Shown here: piece after piece, positions 51,795 to 59,829 of the stretch
Layout: each line of letters begins with the position of its first letter
Position numbering within the stretch: position 1 is the stretch's first letter
Assembly (NCBI GenBank): GCA_965247585.1
Contig: CBDFHC010000005.1
Location: forward strand, 310,001-374,000
DNA length: 64,000 bases
Source of the DNA: CBDFHC01 sp965247585
Lineage (GTDB): Bacteria; Chloroflexota; Dehalococcoidia; Lucifugimonadales; GCA-2712585
Direction: 5' to 3'
Notes under the pieces: generated by a model
Databases searched by the model: none
What the model was told of the DNA's origin: nothing
The model's input: the letters and a program-made list of their open reading frames with translations, nothing else
Position numbers and translations under genes: made by a program

Positions 51795-52497
51795 AGGACT
51801 GCAAATCACAGGTTGGTGGTTCCCACCATCCCGCCCCGGAAGGTTTATAAAGATTATTTGAGGGACACCCTCAAACTCCCGACAGAGAGGCTGCGCTCCT
51901 CTGCACTCCCGATTGCTAGTTGCCCATGAAAGAGGGACGGCGTTATTTCCGAGGTGATCAGTCATGGCGATTGGTTCAGATATAGCAAAGGACTGCAAAT
52001 CACAGGTTGGTGGTTCCCACCTTCCCGCCCAGTAAGGTTCATAAAGACTATTTGAGGGACACCCTCAAACTCCCGACAGAGAGGCTGCGCTCCTCTGCAC
52101 TCCCGATTGCTAGTTGCCCATGAAAGAGGGACGGCGTTATTTCCGAGGTGATCAGTCATGGCGATTGGTTCAGATATAGCAAAGGAATGCGAATCACAGG
52201 TTGGTGGTTCCCACCTTCCCGCCCAGTAAGGTTCATAAAGACTATTTGAGGGACACCCTCAGGCTCCTGACAGAGAGGCTCCGCCCGTCTGCACTCTCCC
52301 TTGCTAGGTGCCCATGAAAAAGGGACGGCGTTGTTTCCGAGGTGATCAGTCATGGCGATTGGTTCAGATATAGCAAAGGACTGCAAATCACAGGTTGGTG
52401 GTTCCCACCATCCCGCCCCGGAAGGTTCATAAAGACTATTTGAGGGACACCCTCAAACTCCCGGCAGGGAACCTGGGTTCCCTGCACCTTCCTGTGT
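51795..52497 (+). repeat. Tandem array of four full hairpin-repeat units (period about 194 bp)
   Basis: Central hairpins start near 51859, 52053, 52247 and 52440. In units 1, 2 and 4 the outer pair is T-A (ttgagggacaccctcaa) in place of the usual C-G, a compensated change; unit 3 has T-G. Units 1 and 2 have right hairpin cagagaggctgcgctcctctg and unit 4 gcagggaacctgggttccctgc. The linker includes catgaaagagggacggcgtt and a gtgatcagtcatggcgattgg segment. No gene between 51682 and 52564. Confidence 0.93.
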
Positions 52498-52564
52498 GCG
52501 ATGGCCCGGAAGAATAACCCTGAACTTAGGTCCTAGCCGCGCCAGAACGTGGCTTGGCCGCAGG

Positions 52565-53983
52565 TTAGCGGACGGAGCCGGCGAGGGGGGAGCGTGGAGG
52601 GCCGCACTCCAGGAATTTGCCGTAGCCGGGCTTCTGCTGGATTTTACCGTCTTCCAGAAGGACCTGGCCTCGAAGGAGGGACATCCAGGGCCTGCCGGTT
52701 ACGTTCCAGCCCTCGAATAGGGTGAAGCCGGAGTGGCTTTGCTGGTCTTTGTGGGAGATGACGCGGTCCCCCTGGGGGTCCCAGATTACAAGGTCGGCGT
52801 CGGAGCCCACCTGGATGACGCCTTTGCGGGGGTAGAGGCCGAAGATTCGGGCCGGGTTTTCGGACATGGAGCGGGCGAGCCACCAGATGGGGAGGCCGCG
52901 TTTGACGATGCCTTCGGAGTAGGTGAGGGGGACGATTGTGGCGATGCCCGGGGCGCCGAAGGGGACGGACTTGCCCTCCGGGGTGACGAAAATGTTGTCC
53001 CAGCCGACCATTTTGGATTCCTTCTTGTGGGGGGCGTGGTCGCTGGCCACGGCGGAGATGTAGCCCTGCTCCAGGCCGCGCCAGAGAGCGGGCTGGTTGG
53101 GGCCGTCCTTGGGACGGAGGGGCGGTCCGATTTTGGCCAGGGGGCCGACCTCGGCGAGCTTTTCGTCAGAGAGCAGGAGGTATTGAGGACAGGTCTCGGT
53201 CCAGACGCGCTGGCCTTCGCCCTGGGCGCGTTTGATGCGCTCCAGCCCAGGCTCGGAGCTGAGGTGGACGACGTAGATGGGGCAGTTGGTTGCGCGGCCC
53301 ATGTTGACGGCGCGGTTGATGGCCTCTTCCTCGGCCCAGATGGGACAGGCGCGAGGGAAGTCGGTGGGGTGGACGTGGCCTTCATCGATGAGCTTGTTTT
53401 CGAGGTATTCGATGATGTTGCCGCTTTCGCAGTGGAGCTGGATGAGGCCATCGCCCTTGGCGGCGAGGTCCATTGCTTCGCAAATAAAGTCGTCCTCGCA
53501 CATGCGGTTGGGGTTCTTCTTGTAGGTCATGAACATTTTGAAGGACTTGACGCCCAGCTCCATGGCCTTGGGGATGCTTTTGAGGATGTAGGGACGGTTC
53601 TGGAGGATGTAGTGAAAGCCGAAGTCAACGACGCAGTTGGCCTCAATGTCCTCACGGTGGCGATGGATGGCGGCGTCAAGGGGCTCATCGGTCTCCACAT
53701 TGTAGTTGCCGAAGGGGACGAGGGTGGTGAGGCCGGCGTAGGCGGCCTCGGTGGCGCCTGTGGCAAAGTTATCGCCGTAGTCGAGGTGGACGTGGCAATC
53801 AATGAGGCCTGGGAGAACGAACTTGCCCTCGGCATCGATGACGCGGTCCGCCGGGGGAAGGAGGTGCTCGGGGCCGATGGCGACGATTTTTTCGCCCTTG
53901 ATGGCGATGGCGGCGTCGTAGGCCTCGGAGGAGGAGACGACTTTACCGCCGCGAACGATGGTATCAACTCTGGCGTCGGCCAT
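52565..53983 (-). CDS. hydA: Dihydropyrimidinase
   Basis: A 472-residue cyclic-imide hydrolase. LIDCHVHLDYGDNF has HxH, LGVKSFKMFMTYK the carbamylated Lys, LIQLHCESG and YVVHLSSEPG the other metal His, and ISAVASDHAPHKKESK the Asp. This is closer to canonical dihydropyrimidinase/hydantoinase than the paralogue at 27658. It opens dihydrouracil- or hydantoin-type rings in pyrimidine breakdown. ATG 53983 follows ACAAGAGGT; the open frame continues upstream without homology. Confidence 0.92.
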   Translation of the reverse strand: MADARVDTIVRGGKVVSSSEAYDAAIAIKGEKIVAIGPEHLLPPADRVIDAEGKFVLPGLIDCHVHLDYGDNFATGATEAAYAGLTTLVPFGNYNVETDEPLDAAIHRHREDIEANCVVDFGFHYILQNRPYILKSIPKAMELGVKSFKMFMTYKKNPNRMCEDDFICEAMDLAAKGDGLIQLHCESGNIIEYLENKLIDEGHVHPTDFPRACPIWAEEEAINRAVNMGRATNCPIYVVHLSSEPGLERIKRAQGEGQRVWTETCPQYLLLSDEKLAEVGPLAKIGPPLRPKDGPNQPALWRGLEQGYISAVASDHAPHKKESKMVGWDNIFVTPEGKSVPFGAPGIATIVPLTYSEGIVKRGLPIWWLARSMSENPARIFGLYPRKGVIQVGSDADLVIWDPQGDRVISHKDQQSHSGFTLFEGWNVTGRPWMSLLRGQVLLEDGKIQQKPGYGKFLECGPPRSPLAGSVR

Positions 53984-54060
53984 GGTTTTACCTCTTGTTA
54001 AGGTTGTTCTGTGGCTGGGGATATTATAGCGGGCTGCGGGGCTAGGACAAGGGTGAGGCA

Positions 54061-54426
54061 TCAGGCGTCTTGCAAAGCCACTTCCACCAGGGGGCTGCGG
54101 CCGGCCCAGTCGTCAAGGTCTGCTGAGATGTGGCGCTGCCGAATGACTTCTTGTATGACGGCGCGGCGAATCGCCGGGTCGCGCACGGGGGTGGCGAGGG
54201 CGGGGATGTCCGCCCGGGCGGAGCGTTTGAGGTGGAAGGTAAAGCGGGGCTGGGCCAGGATGTTGGCGTACCAGTCACGGCGACCCGGGGAGCCGGTGAT
54301 GTAGAGGCGACCGTCCACGGTGTGGAACCAGATCTCGATGCGTCTGGGCCGCCCGGAGTTGCGGCCGGTGGTGGTTATGTCAATGGTGAGGTCTTGGGCC
54401 AGGGCCTGTTGGACGGCTTGTTGCAA
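54061..54426 (-). CDS. Deazaflavin-dependent nitroreductase-like (split-barrel) protein
   Basis: A 121-residue protein resembling the Ddn/DUF385 F420H2-dependent reductases: ITTTGRNSGRPRRIEIWF, RLYITGSPGRRDWYANILAQPRFTFHLK. The TxGRxSGxxRxxxxxxxxxxxxxYLxxS-type pattern is clear, with a short length. It should bind F420 and reduce quinones or similar. LLM-class proteins in the window also often use F420. The ATG 54426 lacks a strong ribosome site. Confidence 0.82.
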   Translation of the reverse strand: MQQAVQQALAQDLTIDITTTGRNSGRPRRIEIWFHTVDGRLYITGSPGRRDWYANILAQPRFTFHLKRSARADIPALATPVRDPAIRRAVIQEVIRQRHISADLDDWAGRSPLVEVALQDA

Positions 54427-54492
54427 CGGTGGTCTCCTATTTTGAGGTTTCAGGGTAATGGGTCATAGCGATGGGAATGACCACCACGAAGG

Positions 54493-54612
54493 GTTGCAAA
54501 TCACTGGTTGGTGGTGCCCACACACCCGCCCAGAAAGGTTCATAAAGTTTGTTCCTGAGGGACACCTTCAGACTCGCGGCAGCGCCAGCCAGGTTCCCTG
54601 CATCCTCCTATT
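54493..54612 (+). repeat. Dispersed hairpin repeat, copy 37 (last copy in the window)
   Basis: Left half ggttggtggtgcccacac, central hairpin with one mismatch (ctgagggacaccttcag), right part ggcagcgccagccaggttccctgc. Beyond this no right-half copy occurs to the end of the window; one left-half fragment is at 56305. Confidence 0.85.
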
Positions 54613-54807
54613 GCGGTTGGAGACACAAGAAGCTGTTTTTGAGGAGATAGAGGAGATAGGAGGTATTGTAGGAAGCACAGTGGAGGAAGGCAACGGAGAC
54701 CAGGAGCGGACGGAACAACCCCCTGTGCAAGCAGAGAGATGAGTGACACTTAAACCGGGGACATGGGTAACAGTTTTGCAGGGTGGTGTCTGGCTGATGG
54801 GTTAGCG

Positions 54808-54848
54808 CACCCCCTCTGTAAGTCTACCCCTCGAAATGGGGAGAGGAT
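54808..54848 (+). repeat. Short palindromic repeat, CTCGATAG family (variant)
   Basis: The segment reads caccccctctgtaagtctac then ccctcgaaatggggagagg, with part of the stem re-formed by a changed loop. Lies upstream of the MFS gene. Confidence 0.6.
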
Positions 54849-54955
54849 AATAAGAGGCGGATTGGAGGGGCTGCAGAAGGGAGGGTGCAACAGGTGTTAC
54901 GAAACTGGGACGGCGTGGCTTATACTACGTTGCCAAGTTTAGCCGGAAGAAGGGA

Positions 54956-56242
54956 ATGGCCGCTACAACTACCAGACCAGCGTCACTGAGACTGGTGGAC
55001 TACGTGAACCTCAGCGTGATGGGGTTTGGGCTGGCGGCGCTTTCCACGAGTCTGGGTCAGATTATCCTGCCCATGCGGGTGCTGGACCTGGCGCCGGAAT
55101 CGCTGAAGAACACGTACCTGGGGATTCTGACGTTCGCGGGGATGGCCACGGCGATGCTGGTGCAGCCAGCGGTGGGTTACCTGAGCGACAGGACGAACCT
55201 ATCATGGGGGCGCAGGAGGCCGTACGTGGCGGCGGGTGGGCTGATGGCGGTGCTGCTGATGGCGGGGCTGGGTCTGGCGGGGAGCTACGGCTGGCTGGTG
55301 GCGGCGGCGGTGCTGGTGCAGATGAGCGCCAACGTGGCGCAGAGCCCGTATGACGCGATGGTGAAGGACCAGGTGCCGCAGGGGTTTAGGGGGAGGGTGG
55401 TGTCGACCCGGGCGGTGGCGGGGGCAGGAGGTGCGGTGGTGTTCGTGTTGCTGACGGGGCTGCTGATGGACCACCACACGGTCAATGAGCGCGACATGTG
55501 GCTGTGGCTGGCGTTGGCGCTGCCAACGGGGATGCTGGCGGGGACGATGGTGTGGACGGTGTTGAGCGTAAAGGACGCGCCGCCGCGCAACGGGACTGGG
55601 GAAACGCCAGCAGCGCAAAGGGAGTCCAGGGCGCACCCACAGTTGCCGTGGATACTGGGGGCGGGGTTCTTTTTCACGCTGGCGGGCGGGATATTACAAA
55701 CGTACACGCTGTTTTTCCTTCAAGACGTAGTGGAGCTGGAGAACCCGGCCTCGGCGGTGGGGATCCTGGCGGTGGTGGTGGGGGTTGCGGTGCTGCTTTC
55801 GCTGTACCCGGCAGGGGTGCTGGCGGACCGGATTGGCCGGCGGCCGCTGCTACTGTTTTCCGCGGTGCTGGGGAGCGTTGGGGCGCTGCTTTTCTTCTTC
55901 GCAACGAACCTGACGCACGTGATTATGATAGGGGTGCCGCTGGGGGTGGCGGTGGGGATATTCATGACGGCGGGGCGGGCGATGATAACGGATATGGTGT
56001 CCGCCCGGTGGCCGGCGCTGCAACTGGGGATCGCCAATCTGGTGCTTTTGGGCGGATTGGCGGTGGCGAAGCTGGGGGGGATTGCGATTGATGTGTTGAA
56101 CAGGCAAGGAGAGGACTTAGGCTACTATGTGCTGCTGGGGATTTGCGCGGCGTCTTTCCTGGTGGGGGCGGTGCTGGTGAGCGTGATCAAGGTAGGCACA
56201 GGGCCGACGCTGGAAGGAGCGGCGACGCAGCCGGGGGGTTGA
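54956..56242 (+). CDS. MFS transporter
   Basis: A 428-residue protein with twelve predicted membrane segments (first two at about 19-45 and 58-85). Between segments 2 and 3 is YLSDRTNLSWGRRRPYVAAGG and between 8 and 9 GVLADRIGRRPLLLF, both MFS signature loops (GxxxDRxGRR). The first loop is of the glycoside/sugar-cation group type. Substrate unknown. Starts at ATG 54956, preceded by AGCCGGAAGAAGGGA. A weak -10-like TATACT lies at 54921-54926. Confidence 0.88.
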   Translation: MAATTTRPASLRLVDYVNLSVMGFGLAALSTSLGQIILPMRVLDLAPESLKNTYLGILTFAGMATAMLVQPAVGYLSDRTNLSWGRRRPYVAAGGLMAVLLMAGLGLAGSYGWLVAAAVLVQMSANVAQSPYDAMVKDQVPQGFRGRVVSTRAVAGAGGAVVFVLLTGLLMDHHTVNERDMWLWLALALPTGMLAGTMVWTVLSVKDAPPRNGTGETPAAQRESRAHPQLPWILGAGFFFTLAGGILQTYTLFFLQDVVELENPASAVGILAVVVGVAVLLSLYPAGVLADRIGRRPLLLFSAVLGSVGALLFFFATNLTHVIMIGVPLGVAVGIFMTAGRAMITDMVSARWPALQLGIANLVLLGGLAVAKLGGIAIDVLNRQGEDLGYYVLLGICAASFLVGAVLVSVIKVGTGPTLEGAATQPGG

Positions 56243-56289
56243 GTAGAGTCTCTGTTGGAGACAATCAGTCATGGGGGTTGGGATGGAGA

Positions 56290-56410
56290 CACCAGGGACT
56301 GCGAATCGAAGGTTGGTGGCGCCCACGCGTTCCCACTGGCCGGGAAGGAAGCGGTATGGGCTCGGCCTTCGAGGGCCTCAGGATGAGCCGGTTGGACGCG
56401 CGGATAGGGT
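56290..56410 (+). repeat. Mixed repeat fragments
   Basis: A left-half fragment (gcgaatcgaaggttggtgg, about 56298-56318) is followed by the core cttcgagggcctcaggatga (56368-56387). They are arranged as at 3120-3230. Confidence 0.7.
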
Positions 56411-56537
56411 GTATTAGGCCTATCGCCAGAGCGTCTCCGGGTGAGCGGGGATGAGAATCCGGAAGGTCTAGTTGCGAGGGAATCTGCCACGGCGGTTGCG
56501 AGTGGCGACAGCGGGTATGGGACTAAGAGGGGGGTTC

Positions 56538-56576
56538 GCACCCCCTCTTAGTCTCCCCCTCGATAGGGGGAGAGAA
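56538..56576 (+). repeat. Short palindromic repeat, CTCGATAG family
   Basis: caccccctcttagtctcccc then ctcgatagggggagag; the hairpin stem is perfect. Confidence 0.75.
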
Positions 56577-56639
56577 TTTTGGTATTTGCGACGGGATCAG
56601 GCATGGGGATGGGTGTGGTGAGCGAGGAAAGCGGTGGGC

Positions 56640-56857
56640 CGTTCATGCACAGCGCCTTTCTCCAAGAAGGCACTTGGCTGGGGTATACCTCAAACACGCT
56701 GGCCAACTCGGACACCGTCTCCCCGCCCCACACCACCACCCTGACGTTGAATCCCGAACCGCGCTTCTTCCTTCCCGGTGTCATCTGCTGCTCCTTCTTT
56801 TGGTTCTTAGATCCTAGGAGCAGGACTCGCTCTTCATCACCTGTCTAACTTTTTGGA
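56640..56857 (-). pseudogene. Remnant of an IS3-family element (left end and start of orfA)
   Basis: On the minus strand, about 73 nt of leader with a good ribosome site (AAGGAGCAGCAG) leads to an ATG at 56784, then MTPGRKKRGSGFNVRVVVW and ETVSELASVFEVYPSQVPSW, a clear match to the HTH of IS3 OrfA (relatives read ELAxxFGVHPxQIxxWK). It breaks off after about 45 residues. The leader starts with a TGTCTTCC-type end. The rest of 56858-57342 has weak open frames but nothing recognised. Confidence 0.75.
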
Positions 56858-57342
56858 AGACAGAGGTTGGTCGAAATTAAGAGCGTACCCCACCGTTGCC
56901 GGAAGAACTACCACCCGATTTTTCGGGGTGCTCTCTCCCGCTGGCTCGCATACACATCCCTCCGTTTTGGGTCAAGCAACCGCAGCGGTGTCCGGTGGCC
57001 CGGCGATTGATTTCTCGATGAATCAACTTTCTGATGCCGTTCAGGGGATAGCGGCCGACCGAGATGGTGGGACCTTGTCCTCAATCAAGGGACCTTTGAG
57101 GGATGGGACGGCAAGGGAGCAGCGCGAGTGTTACCATGGAAGTGCACCTCTTGAGGCCCAATCCTGGAACGTTTATATTTTAGTTCCCTGTTGGACTGAT
57201 AGTTGGCTGCTTGGTTTCACTCACCCCAGCCTTTTCTGATAGCAGGGAATGATGCCCGTAAAAGCTTCAGGATGTTTTGATGGACTGAGTTGTGCTGATG
57301 CTTGGGAGCACATGTGGATAAGGAAGGAAGGAGCATTCGGCC

Positions 57343-58107
57343 TTGGAGTTGACTATCTTGGGCAACGGCGCAGCCTGCCCCAGCGTTGGAGGGGCCTCAT
57401 CCGGCTATCTGGTCTCTTCCGGCGATACTTCCCTGGTCCTGGACTTTGGCACGGGGGTAGTATCCACTCCTGGATTCAGACAGGCGGTGCAGAGCCTCAC
57501 TGGGATCGTGATTTCGCACTTGCACACCGACCACTGGCTTGATCTTGCTCCCTTGGGATATCTTCTCAAAGTGGCGCCTCGACTTGTACGGGACACGCAT
57601 CTCAAGGTGTGGGTGCCTCCAGGGGATGGCGCACGGCTTTCAGAGATGCTGGAAATCCTGGGGATGGGTTTCCCGTGTGATGTGTTTGACATAGAAGAAT
57701 ACCAGCCGGAGCTCCCTCTTTATCTGCCTGGTCTCCAGGTCACCTTCCAACAGATGCAACACTATATTCCCAGCTACGCTATGCGGCTTGAAAGTGACCG
57801 GGGTTCTTTGGTTTACTCAGGCGACTCCTGCCTGTGTGACTCGCTGGTGGCTTTTGCTCAAGGGTGCGGGCTGCTCTTGTGCGAGGCTACTCACGGGACG
57901 GACGAACCAGCCGCTGACGTGGAGCGAGGCCACATGACAGCGATGGAGGCGGGAATGGCAGCCGCGGAAGCTGATGTTGGGAGCCTGCTGCTCACCCACA
58001 TATGGGAGAGCCATGATCAGGAGGCGATGGTGGGTGCCGCCCAGACAAAGTATTCCGGCCCTTGCCAAGTAGCGCAGCCTGGTCAGACTGTAGACCGTCA
58101 GCGATAA
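57343..58107 (+). CDS. MBL-fold metallohydrolase (RNase Z-like)
   Basis: A 254-residue metallo-beta-lactamase-fold enzyme of the ribonuclease Z/phosphodiesterase-like group. LTILGNGAACPSVGGASSGYLV, VISHLHTDHWLDL (HxHxDH, near 60-65), LVYSGDSCLCD, LLCEATHG, GHMTAMEAGMAAAEADVGSLLLTHI carry the metal ligands. Start is TTG 57343, with AGGAAGGAG upstream. The IS3 element begins one base after the TAA, so the natural C-terminus may have been slightly longer or changed. Base use is balanced between C and G, unlike the rest, suggesting transfer. Confidence 0.85.
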   Translation: MELTILGNGAACPSVGGASSGYLVSSGDTSLVLDFGTGVVSTPGFRQAVQSLTGIVISHLHTDHWLDLAPLGYLLKVAPRLVRDTHLKVWVPPGDGARLSEMLEILGMGFPCDVFDIEEYQPELPLYLPGLQVTFQQMQHYIPSYAMRLESDRGSLVYSGDSCLCDSLVAFAQGCGLLLCEATHGTDEPAADVERGHMTAMEAGMAAAEADVGSLLLTHIWESHDQEAMVGAAQTKYSGPCQVAQPGQTVDRQR

Positions 58108-58198
58108 TGGGACACGTGAGAGGGGTAGAAAACCCGAGAGTCTGAGAGTGGTGAGAGCTCCTGAAGTGAGGGTAGAGTACCTCATGAAAGGAGCAGCG

Positions 58199-58606
58199 AT
58201 GTCCCAGTCAGACGCCAGCAAGGCCGAGGCCGCCGATCAACGGTCGGAGCAGACTAGGTCCTTCGTTCGACGAGTTAGAGCGGCTACCCGGCGCAAATAC
58301 ACCCCGGAAGAGAAGATCCGTATCGTGCTGGAGGGCTTCCGCCGCGAGGTCACCGTGAACGACCTGTGCCGGCGGGAGGGTATCAAGCCCCACTCCTACT
58401 ACTCGTGGACCAAGGAGTTCATGGAGGCGGGCAGGGAGCGGCTGTCCCGTGACACGGTGCGCGATGCCACCCGGCAGGAGATCCAGGATCTCAAGCGGGA
58501 GAACGGCGAGCTCAAGCAGCTGGTAGCCGAGCTATCCATCGAGGTCTACCGTCTGAAAAAAACGGCCATACCAATGCCCCAGAACGGCGTCGGTACCAGC
58601 GGATGA
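58199..58606 (+). CDS. IS3-family transposase OrfA
   Basis: A 135-residue HTH protein. RKYTPEEKIRIVLEGFRREVTVNDLCRREGIKPHSYYSWTKEF is the OrfA HTH, followed by a leucine-zipper-like coiled coil, RQEIQDLKRENGELKQLVAELSIEVYRLKK. ATG 58199 has AAAGGAGCAGCG upstream. It overlaps OrfB by 4 nt (ATGA). Confidence 0.92.
   Translation: MSQSDASKAEAADQRSEQTRSFVRRVRAATRRKYTPEEKIRIVLEGFRREVTVNDLCRREGIKPHSYYSWTKEFMEAGRERLSRDTVRDATRQEIQDLKRENGELKQLVAELSIEVYRLKKTAIPMPQNGVGTSG
58556..58562 (+). other. Probable -1 programmed frameshift site (A7) in IS3 orfA
   Basis: The zero frame reads CTG AAA AAA ACG; a -1 slip gives AAC GGC CAT ACC and runs without stop into OrfB to make an OrfAB fusion. This is the classical IS3 arrangement. 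Confidence 0.8.
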
Positions 58607-59586
58607 GCGCCGTTGAGAAGGCGACGGTCCTGGCCAGTGTAGCCGCATCACCGCTGGCCAAGCGTCGGGTGCTCAGAGACCTGGGTGTTCCCAAGAGCAC
58701 CTACTATCGGTGGTTGATGCGACAACAACATCAACAAGGTCTCGAGGACCGACCTGGAGCCAGCGCTCCACCGTGGAACCGCCTTAGACCTCAGGAGGAA
58801 CGGTCGATCCTGGAAGCGGCCAGGGAGATGCCGGAGCTAAGTAGCCGCCAGTTGGCAGCGTGGTCTACAGACAACCTGGCCTTCGCTGTATCCGAGTCCA
58901 CTGTGTATCGCATCCTGTGCAGAGAAGGTCTTGTGAAGTCACCCGAGATGCAGCTCAAGGCCGGCAAAGAGTACCATCGCAAGACCAGCGGCCCTCACCA
59001 GATGTGGGCTACCGACGCCTCCTACTTCAAGGTGATCGGTTGGGGCTACTACTACCTGGTCACCGTGATGGACGACTACTCCCGCTTCATACTGGCCCAC
59101 AAGCTCCAGCAGGACATGACCACCGACTCTCTCATCGAGGTGGTCCAAGAGGCCGTGGACAAGACCGGCATGACTGAGGTCCCAGTGGCCGACCGGACCA
59201 GCCTGCTGAGCGATAACGGCTCAGGTTATGTGTCCCGTGGCTTGAGAGACTACCTGCACCTGGTGGGAATCAAGCACATTCTGGCCGCGCCGTTCCACCC
59301 TCAGACCAATGGCAAGATCGAGCGCTATCACCAGAGTATCAAGCGGGACGTCAAACAGGTCCCCTACGAGATGCCTTCTGCCCTGGAAGCAGCAATCGCC
59401 GCCTTCGTGGCCTACTACAACTACCGACGCTATCACAAGGCGCTGGGCAACGTGACGCCCGCAGACATGCTCAACGGAAGGCGGGAGCAGATCCTCCAAC
59501 GGAGAAAGGAGGTGCAGGTCCAGACGTTAGAACGGCGAAGACGCTACAACAAGACCCTCAGGGAGCTCCCACGCAGCTCTTCATAA
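58603..59586 (+). CDS. IS3-family transposase OrfB (rve integrase core)
   Basis: A 327-residue DDE integrase. WATDASYFKV has the first Asp, LLSDNGSGYVS the second and PQTNGKIERYHQSIK the Glu, with spacing of the IS3 group. An HTH_21-like segment SSRQLAAWSTDNLAFAVSESTVYRILCREGL precedes. It is produced alone from ATG 58603 or fused to OrfA by frameshifting. Appears intact. Confidence 0.94.
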   Translation: MSAVEKATVLASVAASPLAKRRVLRDLGVPKSTYYRWLMRQQHQQGLEDRPGASAPPWNRLRPQEERSILEAAREMPELSSRQLAAWSTDNLAFAVSESTVYRILCREGLVKSPEMQLKAGKEYHRKTSGPHQMWATDASYFKVIGWGYYYLVTVMDDYSRFILAHKLQQDMTTDSLIEVVQEAVDKTGMTEVPVADRTSLLSDNGSGYVSRGLRDYLHLVGIKHILAAPFHPQTNGKIERYHQSIKRDVKQVPYEMPSALEAAIAAFVAYYNYRRYHKALGNVTPADMLNGRREQILQRRKEVQVQTLERRRRYNKTLRELPRSSS

Positions 59587-59829
59587 TAATAACCTTCTCG
59601 GGTCCTAATCTGTCCCACTTGTGCTGATTGCCAACACGCTGTGATATCATCTACCACTGTCGAATTCAGAAGGTTAGACAGCTTCCTTTCAGCAATGGAA
59701 GAGGATTATGTTTAGTAAGGCACGGTGTTACGGCTGCGGGCCAGGGGGGCCCGGGGAGATGGAGGGCGAGAAAAGGGCCACCGGTCCAGATGTCTCCGCG
59801 AAGCTGATTACCGTTATGGCTGGGCGCTG

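Larger units (their letters stand above)
58108..59617 (+). mobile_element. Complete IS3-family insertion sequence (about 1.51 kb)
   Basis: Ends are tgggaca (58108-58114) and its reverse complement tgtccca (59611-59617), each followed inward by a cccgaga match (left about 58131, right about 59597), so the terminal repeats are about 30 bp and imperfect. It contains orfA and orfB in the usual arrangement with an A7 frameshift site. No target duplication is visible at the junctions: cgataa on the left, cttgtg on the right. That may mean recombination between elements. Confidence 0.9.

Noticed and set aside
56853..57239. A 128-residue plus-strand frame
   Set aside because: No ribosome site, no recognisable family, irregular composition next to an IS remnant.
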